Positions 57,448 through 64,000 of a stretch of 64,000 bases of DNA are shown piece by piece. This DNA comes from Porphyromonadaceae bacterium (GTDB lineage: Bacteria; Bacteroidota; Bacteroidia; Bacteroidales; Dysgonomonadaceae), in NCBI GenBank assembly GCA_021372865.1, contig JAJFTO010000013.1:169039-233038 (forward strand), in the 5' to 3' direction. The translations under genes were made by a program, and so were the position numbers. The notes beneath the pieces are model-generated. The model was not told the origin of the DNA and ran no database searches. It worked only from the letters and a program-made list of their open reading frames with translations. Each line of letters begins with the position of its first letter. Positions within the stretch are counted from its first letter, which is position 1.

Positions 57448-57991
57448 AATTCATTTATTATATATATAGTTTTAATAGTAAAAAAGAAATATGGTGATTA
57501 TGATTGCCTGTTGAAACTGTTGATTAATTTATTTTACAATTTCTTTGAAATACGTTATGAAAAAAGAAGGGAAGAATATCATTTGTTTTCAACAGACTTT
57601 TATTTCTTTTTATATTCGTAATCAGCAATATATAAAAGTTTTCAACTGCTGTTTACAACCGACAAAGTTAATAAATTATTCCGTCACCTTCCCTATTGGT
57701 CTGTTGAAAAGCAATGGAAACTTTGCCGTAAAAAATACTTAATAAATTTGCGGATATGCAAAATATTTTTATTCCAAAATTGTCTTTGAATAAAAAAAAA
57801 TAAATTATCAAATTCTTTCTACAATTCCTTCACAAGTTATCCACAATACAATGTTTATTCCAAAATGACCCCAATCAACCTAAAAATGAAGTATTAAAAA
57901 GAAAAACGAATAATTATATATTGTTAATAGTTTTTTTTATCGCTTTTTGTAGAACAAAGTTTTTATACTTTTGTTCCAATATATTGGTAAG
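57448..57991. other. AT-rich intergenic region with repeats and a DnaA box (possible oriC)
   Basis: This 544-base gap separates divergent genes. It holds a consensus DnaA box, TTATCCACA at 57837-57845. A 12-bp inverted repeat occurs as TTTTCAACAGAC (57586-57597) and GTCTGTTGAAAA (57699-57710); its core TTTCAAC occurs four times in 200 bases (57510, 57587, 57640, 57703). TTATTCCAAAAT is repeated directly at 57769-57780 and 57855-57866. It also contains the promoter of the gene at 57992. These features and the change of gene direction fit an origin, but one DnaA box alone is weak evidence. Confidence 0.4.
57946..57973 (+). promoter_or_regulatory. Promoter of the phosphatase-fold lipoprotein gene
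   Basis: A perfect -7 element TACTTTTG lies at 57966-57973 and TTTG at 57946-57949, 16 bases upstream (slightly short). Because transcription should start near 57980, the possible TTG start at 57971 cannot be used, which favours the GTG at 57992. Confidence 0.55.
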
Positions 57992-59059
57992 GTGAAGAAA
58001 CTATATTCTATATTATCTTTTTGCTTGCTGATTTTTCTGACCTACTCCTGTATGTCGACAGTAAAGATTACGTCCGTGGTTGAAAAAGACCGGGAAGGCG
58101 ATTTTTTGCTCAAATGGGAGGTCAGTCCAGATCAGGATGGAAGCATCGATATCTATTCTTCGCTTACCGACAGTTCCCTTACCAGCTTTACCGCGGTGGC
58201 AACGTCCCGTATTACCGATCAGGTAATCAGGGTAAATCCCACGGGTTCCGGTTTGCGGGAGTATTTTATTTTGCGTACAGCCGGAGTGCAGTCGGGTGTG
58301 GTAGCCAACAGGGTTATCGACATGAACAATATCAAGAATTTTCGCGACATTGGTGGTTATTTTACCACTGACAACCGGCAGATGAAGTGGGGTGAGATTT
58401 ATCGTTCGGGAAATCTGAGTAACGCCACGCTTTATGATCAGGAGCGCATCCGCAGGTTGAAAATTAAGACGGTAATTGATTTTCGTTCCGAAAGAACTGC
58501 CCGAAAATACCCCATCCTCCTTCATCCCTCCATCAGAAAAATAGCTTTACCGCTGGCTCCCATGGACGCCGGAAAGCTGGATGAACAGATGAAAGATGAA
58601 CATTTCGACCGCAGCGATGCCATCCGCTATGTGCAGGAGGAGTATGTAAATCTGGTGGAGAATCACAAAACACAGTTTGCCGAAATGTTTGATCTTCTGG
58701 CAAACGACAGCAATTATCCCTTGTTGTTGTCGGGTTCACTGGGCAAAGACGGTGTAGGAATGGCCACTTATTTTATTTTATATGCCATCGGGGTGCCGCA
58801 GAATACGCTGGAACAGGACTACATGCTTTCCAATCAGCATATCGATCCGGCCAAAGCGGAAATTGATGCCAGAAATCTTTCCGAATCAATGCAAGAGGCC
58901 GTCACTGCCATGTTATCGGTCAACAGGTCCTACCTCAATTATGTGGTGGATTACATCAAACAAAAATATGGATCTGTGGACAACTATCTGGAGAAGGAAC
59001 TCAGGGTAACGAGCGGCAAAAGGAATTTATTGAGAAAATATCTGCTTTATCCCTTCTGA
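57992..59059 (+). CDS. Tyrosine-phosphatase-fold lipoprotein with degenerate active site
   Basis: A 355-residue lipoprotein; GTG 57992 is the likely start and gives a signal peptide with lipobox LTYSC. Residues about 25-105 form a fibronectin/Ig-like domain. The rest matches the Tyr_phosphatase3 family: NFRDIGGY, MKWGEIYRSGNLSNAT, VIDFRSERTARKYP, and late GVPQNTLEQDYMLSN. However, the catalytic loop HCxxGKDRTG is replaced by SGSLGKDGVG (58730-58759): the nucleophilic Cys is Gly and the phosphate-binding Arg is also Gly. It should therefore be inactive as a phosphatase and may bind a ligand instead. The rest of the fold appears intact. Confidence 0.85.
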   Translation: MKKLYSILSFCLLIFLTYSCMSTVKITSVVEKDREGDFLLKWEVSPDQDGSIDIYSSLTDSSLTSFTAVATSRITDQVIRVNPTGSGLREYFILRTAGVQSGVVANRVIDMNNIKNFRDIGGYFTTDNRQMKWGEIYRSGNLSNATLYDQERIRRLKIKTVIDFRSERTARKYPILLHPSIRKIALPLAPMDAGKLDEQMKDEHFDRSDAIRYVQEEYVNLVENHKTQFAEMFDLLANDSNYPLLLSGSLGKDGVGMATYFILYAIGVPQNTLEQDYMLSNQHIDPAKAEIDARNLSESMQEAVTAMLSVNRSYLNYVVDYIKQKYGSVDNYLEKELRVTSGKRNLLRKYLLYPF

Positions 59060-59084
59060 TTTTTATTTATCCGATTTATTTTCA

Positions 59085-59092
59085 TACCTTTG
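59085..59092 (+). promoter_or_regulatory. -7 element upstream of the DEAD-box helicase gene
   Basis: TACCTTTG matches TAnnTTTG fully. The -33 element is not evident. It implies a 5' leader of roughly 160 bases before the helicase start at 59259, long enough for post-transcriptional control as seen for cold-shock helicases elsewhere; no specific element was recognised in it. Confidence 0.5.
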
Positions 59093-59258
59093 CAGCCGAT
59101 TTTTTTAAGGTGGTTTAATATCCTCTATTGGAAACAGGTTATCGTCATCATCCCAAAAAAATCACAGACAGACATTGAATTTTCTCTCATCTTTATAAAG
59201 TTGTGAATGTGGAGTATGGAGAAAGATCAATATACCCCCACAAACATAATTTATACAA

Positions 59259-60977
59259 ATGAGTACATTTCAAGAACTGGGTGTAATCCCTGAAATTCAG
59301 CAAGCGATTGTAGAGTTGGGATTCGAACAGCCCATGCCCGTACAAACGGAGGTCATTCCGCAGTTACTGGCCAACACACGCGATATCATCGCACTCGCCC
59401 AAACGGGAACCGGAAAAACAGCTGCTTTCGGGATTCCCATCATTCAAAAAATAAACATCAAACAGCTGTCACCACAAACATTGATCTTGTGTCCCACAAG
59501 AGAACTCTGTTTGCAGATTGCAGGTGACCTCACCGATTATTCTACGTACGTGGACGATATCAAGATCCTTCCGGTATATGGGGGATCGAGTATCGAGAGT
59601 CAGATACGTACCCTGAAAAGAGGAGTCCACATCATTGTGGCCACCCCCGGGAGACTGATCGACTTGATCAAACGCAAGACTGTTTCTCTCGCAGACGTGC
59701 ATACCGTGGTGCTGGATGAGGCCGACGAGATGCTGAACATGGGTTTTTCGGAAAATATCGATGAGATTCTTTCCTACTTGCCTGAAGAACGGAGCATGTT
59801 GCTCTTCTCAGCGACCATGCCAAAGGAGATCGAAAAAATCACACGGAAGTATATGAAGAATCCGATGGAAATCACCATCGGCCGGAAGAATGAAGGGGCA
59901 CAAAATGTGCGACACCTTTATTTCATGGTGCATGCCAAAGACAAGTATCTCGCTTTGAAACGCATTGTGGATTATTATCCCAATATTTACGGCATTATCT
60001 TCTGTCGTACACGAAAAGAGACCCAGGAAATTGCAGACAAGCTTTTGCAGGATGGATATGATGCGGATTCACTGCATGGCGATCTTTCACAGGCACAACG
60101 TGATTTGGTGATGGCCAAATTCAGAAATCACAATCTCCAGCTGCTGGTGGCGACAGATGTTGCTGCTCGCGGACTGGATGTGGACGATGTGACACACATC
60201 CTCAATTACGGACTACCCGATGATTTCGAGGTTTACACCCATCGCAGCGGGAGAACGGGCAGGGCTGGCAAGACGGGAACATCTATCTCCATCATCCATA
60301 CAAAGGAAAAAGGGAAAATTGCACAGATAGAAAAACTGATTAATAAGCAATTTGAAAAACGCGAAATTCCAAAGGGCGATGTGATTTGTGAAAAGCAGCT
60401 TTTCAACTTTGTCGACAAAATTGAAAAAGTAAAAGTAAACGAAGCGGAGATTGCACTTTTACTTCCTTCAATTTTTCGCAAGTTGGAATGGCTGGAAAAG
60501 GAAGATATTATTAAACGGATTGTTTCTCTTGAATTTAATCGTTTGATTGAGTATTATCAGCAGGCAGAAGAAATTGAAGAACCGCAGGAATACTTGTCCA
60601 GACGGGGACGCGATGAATCACGTACAAAAAGAGGAGAAAGGCAGGAGAATGGGTCCCGTAAGGCAGAAAAGGGATATGCCCGGTTGTTTATCAACGTGGG
60701 CAAAATGGATAATGTGAATCCGGCCACCCTCATGGGTTTTATCAACGACAATGTAAAGGGCAAAGTGCCGATTGGACGTATTGATCTGTTGAAAAGTTTT
60801 TCCTTCTTTGAGGTACCTGAAGAGGTTGCAAACAAGGTGGTTAACTCCTTTCGGGGGATGTATATTGAAGACCGGAAACTGATCGTGCAGTGGGCACAGG
60901 AGGCCGAGAAGTCAGGAAACTGGAAAGCCAAACCTGAGTTTGCCGGAAAAAAACAAAAAAACAAAAAAAGATATTGA
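59259..60977 (+). CDS. DEAD-box RNA helicase (DeaD/DbpA-like)
   Basis: A 572-residue ATP-dependent RNA helicase. Motifs in order: Q motif (FEQPMPVQTEVIP), I (AQTGTGKTAA), Ia (PTRELC), Ib (TPGRLID), II (DEAD), III (LFSAT), IV (IIFCRTRKET), V (ATDVAARGLDV) and VI (HRSGRTGRAG). A charged linker (about 440-480, with SRRGRDESRTKRGERQ) is followed by a DbpA-type RNA-binding domain (about 484-556, YARLFINVGKMDNVNPATLMGFI) and a lysine-rich tail. It probably remodels rRNA during ribosome assembly, especially in the cold. It ends before a strong terminator at 61004. Confidence 0.96.
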   Translation: MSTFQELGVIPEIQQAIVELGFEQPMPVQTEVIPQLLANTRDIIALAQTGTGKTAAFGIPIIQKINIKQLSPQTLILCPTRELCLQIAGDLTDYSTYVDDIKILPVYGGSSIESQIRTLKRGVHIIVATPGRLIDLIKRKTVSLADVHTVVLDEADEMLNMGFSENIDEILSYLPEERSMLLFSATMPKEIEKITRKYMKNPMEITIGRKNEGAQNVRHLYFMVHAKDKYLALKRIVDYYPNIYGIIFCRTRKETQEIADKLLQDGYDADSLHGDLSQAQRDLVMAKFRNHNLQLLVATDVAARGLDVDDVTHILNYGLPDDFEVYTHRSGRTGRAGKTGTSISIIHTKEKGKIAQIEKLINKQFEKREIPKGDVICEKQLFNFVDKIEKVKVNEAEIALLLPSIFRKLEWLEKEDIIKRIVSLEFNRLIEYYQQAEEIEEPQEYLSRRGRDESRTKRGERQENGSRKAEKGYARLFINVGKMDNVNPATLMGFINDNVKGKVPIGRIDLLKSFSFFEVPEEVANKVVNSFRGMYIEDRKLIVQWAQEAEKSGNWKAKPEFAGKKQKNKKRY

Positions 60978-61003
60978 TTCAATTCACTATAAATCAGTAG
61001 AAG

Positions 61004-61026
61004 CGGGGCCTCAGCCCCGTTTTTTA
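61004..61026 (+). terminator. Intrinsic terminator of the DEAD-box helicase gene
   Basis: CGGGGC at 61004-61009 pairs with GCCCCG at 61014-61019 around the 4-base loop CTCA, followed by seven T from 61020. It lies 27 bases after the helicase stop codon. Confidence 0.9.
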
Positions 61027-61095
61027 TTTGCCTTAAAATCTTAATAAAAACGTAACCTGAGTGTAACCGGTCTGTAACATTTATAACAGACCTTT

Positions 61096-63837
61096 GTGAC
61101 GAAATTTATATTTTATATTGAATTTGTGGCACAAAAATTAGACTTGTCGAAAAAAATCGGTTTATTTTTTCTTCTCCTTTTCTTCTCTATTGCGATCAGG
61201 GCACAGACTGGTACGATCAGGGGAACCATAACCGATACAAAAACCAATGAGCCGCTGATCGGTGCATCGGTACTGATTGCAGGAACTACTTACGGAGCGG
61301 CTGCCGACCTTGACGGCAATTACGTCATTCACAATGTAGGGGTAGGGACACATACCCTTGTTATATCCTACGTGGCGTACCAATCTGTCACCCGAACCGG
61401 TGTTGTGGTACAAGATAAACAGGAAACCGTTGTAGACATTCAAATGACTTCCGACGATATTGGTTTGGAGGAAGTAGAGGTCGTGGCGAGAGCCAACCGT
61501 GAAAGCGAGAATATTCTGTTGATGGAGCAACGGCAGGCCCTCGTGGCTACACAGACTGTGGGTGCCCGTGAATTATCAAGAAAAGGTATTGGCGATGCCA
61601 GGGCTGCGGTGGCACAGGTATCCGGTATTTCCCGTCAGGAGGGTGTGAAAAACGTGTTTGTACGCGGACTGGGAGACCGGTACAATGTTACACTGCTGAA
61701 TGGATTTCCGATTCCCTCAGAGGATCCGGAGTATAAGAATGTCGCGTTAGAGTTTTTCGGTACCGATATTATCCAAAATATCGGAGTGAATAAAGTATTG
61801 AGTGGAAGCAATTATGCTGACGTGGGAGGTGCAATTATCGACATTACATCAAAGGAGTTGGTAGGTGATCAGGCTTTCGCCGTGGATCTCTCTGCCGGTT
61901 TGAACACTGCGGCAACCGGGAGTAACTTTCTGCGACAGGATGGCGCCAATTACTTTGGATTTACCAACTCCAGACAACCTGTCAACAATCAGTTCGATTT
62001 TCCCAATAGTCTTGATCCTGCACAGGTTTCCCTACCGATGAATCACAGCTATGGTTTTTCCGGAGGGAAGATGTTCCATGTGGGTGAAAACAGAAATCCT
62101 CTTTCCTTTTTCCTGGTCGCGTCCCACAGTTCCGATTATTCCTATACCCGGGAAATCGTACGCAATTCCATCACCAGCGGACTTATCTATCAGGATCAGA
62201 AAGGAAAGAAATATTCACAGAATATCAACCAGCTTGTATTGGGAAATCTGAATTACGGTCTGAACCGTAAACACAACATAGCGTATAATTTCATGATGAT
62301 TCATGCCGACAATCAGTATGTGGGGGAATACTCCGGCAAGCACGGTGAAAGGCATCAGGACAGTGAAGATTATATGGGTTTCCATCGCAGACAGCAGGCA
62401 AATGATAATTTTCTTATCGTCAATCAATTAAATGCAGACTGGAAGTTAACGGACAAATTGAATCTGGAAACAGGTGTTTCTTACAACAACATCAAAGGCC
62501 TGGAACCCGACCGACGTGAAAACTACCTCTCCAGGATGACGGATGGCTCTTATATTCTTACAGGGAGTAACCGGCAGAAGCGATTCTTCTCAACCCTGAA
62601 AGAAAATGATGTCAATACGAAAGCAGTTTTTACTTACAGACTGAATGACCGTTTTGGCAGTGGCAAGTCGTCCGTCATGTTCGGATATACTGGTCGGTAT
62701 GTGAATGACCACTTCGAAGCGGTTGAGTATAATTTTACGGCTGTACCGGGTACCATTCCCATGGACCCGCTCAGGCTGGATGATTTTTACAACGATGCGA
62801 ACCTGAAAGCCGGGCTTTTCGGTATGACCACAGGTGACACAAACTCATACGAGGTGACCAAATTCATACACTCCGGATTTGCGGAAGTAACAAGACAGTT
62901 ATTCTCCAATATGGCGGGTAATATCGGGTTACGTATGGATCGCGTTGATATGACGGTGAATCACCATGTGCAGCATGTGCAACCGGGTGAAGAGTCCATT
63001 CGGAAAAACTACTTTTTACCCAGTTTGAATCTGAAGTTCGACCTGAATGATAAAAACAGTTTACGTCTCGGTGCAAGCAAATCCTATACATTGCCGCAGT
63101 CAAAAGAAATATCTCCCTATCAGTATGTGAATATCTCCTTTTCAAGCCAGGGTAATCCCAATATAAAACCATCCGACAATTACAATGTCGATCTGAAATG
63201 GGATTATTACATGAATCCAGGTGAATTGTTTTCATTGACAGGGTTTTATAAATACATTGTCAATCCCATCGGAAGGGTCGACCAGGGTAACTCGGCAGGA
63301 CTCCTCACTTATGACAATATCAGTGATCATGCTATTGTGGGTGGGGTAGAATTTGAACTCAGAAAGAATCTTTTCAATCGTTTCAACACCCAATTGGAGA
63401 AGATGAACAGACTCTCAGTCGGATTAAATGCTTCCTACATCTATACCAACTTGACGTTGGATATTCTCAATACGGATCCCCGCAACAGCGAGCTTGAGGG
63501 AGCATCGCCCTTTCTTGCAAACCTGGATTTGTCATATACGCATACCAAAAAAGAGAAGAGTTTTGTAACCTCACTCATCTTCAACTATTTCAGTAACCGC
63601 ATCCATACGATAGGTGCCAAAGGGTTTAAGGATATTATTGAAGAAGGTGTTCCCACCCTCGACTTTGCCTCCTCTTACAGTTTAAACAGCCATCTTTCGT
63701 TGAAACTGAAGGCCCAAAACCTGCTGAATGCTTCGTACCGGTTATCGAGGGAAAGCAGTCAGTCGAATGAGAAAGTGATATTGAATGAATTTAAAAAAGG
63801 ACAAAATATAAGTCTTGGCGTAAGCTATGAATTTTAA
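61096..63837 (+). CDS. TonB-dependent outer-membrane receptor
   Basis: A 913-residue TonB-dependent receptor. After a hydrophobic signal segment (ending IAIRAQ, about residue 36) comes a carboxypeptidase-like regulatory domain (GTIRGTITDTKTNEPLIGASV, about 38-125), a TonB-box-like stretch LEEVEVVARA, the plug domain (about 145-255, VFVRGLGDRYNVTLLNGFPIPS) and a beta-barrel ending in a terminal Phe (ISLGVSYEF). It lacks the SusC-specific signature, and no susD follows, so it is an ordinary receptor, perhaps for a siderophore, peptide or other nutrient. The start is uncertain: GTG 61096, GTG 61126 or TTG 61144 are all possible, and the last two fit the signal peptide better. Confidence 0.9.
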   Translation: MTKFIFYIEFVAQKLDLSKKIGLFFLLLFFSIAIRAQTGTIRGTITDTKTNEPLIGASVLIAGTTYGAAADLDGNYVIHNVGVGTHTLVISYVAYQSVTRTGVVVQDKQETVVDIQMTSDDIGLEEVEVVARANRESENILLMEQRQALVATQTVGARELSRKGIGDARAAVAQVSGISRQEGVKNVFVRGLGDRYNVTLLNGFPIPSEDPEYKNVALEFFGTDIIQNIGVNKVLSGSNYADVGGAIIDITSKELVGDQAFAVDLSAGLNTAATGSNFLRQDGANYFGFTNSRQPVNNQFDFPNSLDPAQVSLPMNHSYGFSGGKMFHVGENRNPLSFFLVASHSSDYSYTREIVRNSITSGLIYQDQKGKKYSQNINQLVLGNLNYGLNRKHNIAYNFMMIHADNQYVGEYSGKHGERHQDSEDYMGFHRRQQANDNFLIVNQLNADWKLTDKLNLETGVSYNNIKGLEPDRRENYLSRMTDGSYILTGSNRQKRFFSTLKENDVNTKAVFTYRLNDRFGSGKSSVMFGYTGRYVNDHFEAVEYNFTAVPGTIPMDPLRLDDFYNDANLKAGLFGMTTGDTNSYEVTKFIHSGFAEVTRQLFSNMAGNIGLRMDRVDMTVNHHVQHVQPGEESIRKNYFLPSLNLKFDLNDKNSLRLGASKSYTLPQSKEISPYQYVNISFSSQGNPNIKPSDNYNVDLKWDYYMNPGELFSLTGFYKYIVNPIGRVDQGNSAGLLTYDNISDHAIVGGVEFELRKNLFNRFNTQLEKMNRLSVGLNASYIYTNLTLDILNTDPRNSELEGASPFLANLDLSYTHTKKEKSFVTSLIFNYFSNRIHTIGAKGFKDIIEEGVPTLDFASSYSLNSHLSLKLKAQNLLNASYRLSRESSQSNEKVILNEFKKGQNISLGVSYEF

Positions 63838-64000
63838 ATGCGGATAATTATAATACTATTAACATACGTGGACACTTAGATCCACTTGATTTCTAATTGT
63901 TTATAATTGAGTTCTTTGACATTTTTGTAATCGCTTTTGTTAAGTATCTCTTTTACAGGAGACTTGTCAAGTAGAGAGAAGCTGAGAATCTGCAAAATTT
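63838..64000. other. AT-rich sequence after the receptor gene, no gene seen
   Basis: The last 163 bases contain a short stem (GTGGA at 63869-63873 pairing with TCCAC at 63882-63886) and, at 63913-63919, a TTCTTTG beside TTTTTG and CTTTTG runs that could be part of a promoter for a gene beyond the window. Nothing else can be supported. Confidence 0.3.

Noticed and set aside
63901..64000. Possible rRNA-type promoter or insertion-sequence end at the right edge
   Set aside because: A TTCTTTGACA-like stretch is present, but there is no matching inverted repeat, transposase or RNA gene inside the window to support either reading.

Overview
This window looks like chromosomal DNA of a Bacteroidales bacterium, possibly a relative of Dysgonomonadaceae (the family is a guess). 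The evidence is a SusC/SusD pair, many lipoproteins and secreted glycosidases, and promoters of the Bacteroidetes type (TAnnTTTG at -7 with TTG or TTTG about 20 bases upstream). Ribosome binding sites are weak. No rRNA, tRNA, CRISPR array or complete insertion sequence was seen.

Layout. 1-1763: the end of a Gfo/Idh/MocA oxidoreductase and a sialidase-like beta-propeller protein. 1853-4514: a short housekeeping operon (SpmA/SpmB-like membrane protein, YbeY, an endonuclease/exonuclease/phosphatase-fold protein). 4690-39376: a large polysaccharide utilization locus (PUL), entirely on the + strand: LacI regulator, L-fucose isomerase family enzyme, GH172, SusC, SusD, a DUF1735 glycan-binding lipoprotein, an unknown lipoprotein, GH43, GH2, two tandem GH59 enzymes, a sulfatase, a decayed second sulfatase, GH116, two more GH172 proteins, an unknown alpha-barrel enzyme, a DUF6786-like lipoprotein, a FucP-type permease and an AraB-type kinase. 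39347-57447: mostly - strand housekeeping genes (radical SAM, YqaA, PolA, Hsp20, a LacZ-type GH2, DeoC, MazG-like, Dtd, UvrC, Apt, MnmG, YchF, NadA), with a + strand polyprenyl synthase among them. 57992-63837: + strand genes (a phosphatase-fold lipoprotein lacking its catalytic residues, a DEAD-box helicase, a TonB-dependent receptor).

How the PUL may work (inference). FucI accepts D-arabinose as well as L-fucose, and AraB-type kinases phosphorylate D-ribulose as well as L-ribulose. The locus has no recognisable alpha-L-fucosidase, no fuculose-phosphate aldolase, no araA and no araD. It does have three GH172 proteins (a family with exo-alpha-D-arabinofuranosidases) and one GH116 (a family with a reported exo-beta-D-arabinofuranosidase). 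Galactosidase-like GH59, GH2 and GH43 enzymes and sulfatase genes accompany them. The simplest reading is a system for a D-arabinose- and galactose-containing, possibly sulfated, glycan. Released D-arabinose would enter through FucP, become D-ribulose, then D-ribulose 5-phosphate, and pass directly into the pentose phosphate pathway.

A second theme is chromosome maintenance. A perfect 16-bp parS site lies between mnmG and apt. About 5 kb away, an AT-rich 544-bp gap holds a consensus DnaA box and repeated short motifs, and gene orientation switches from - to + there. The replication origin may lie in or near this window.
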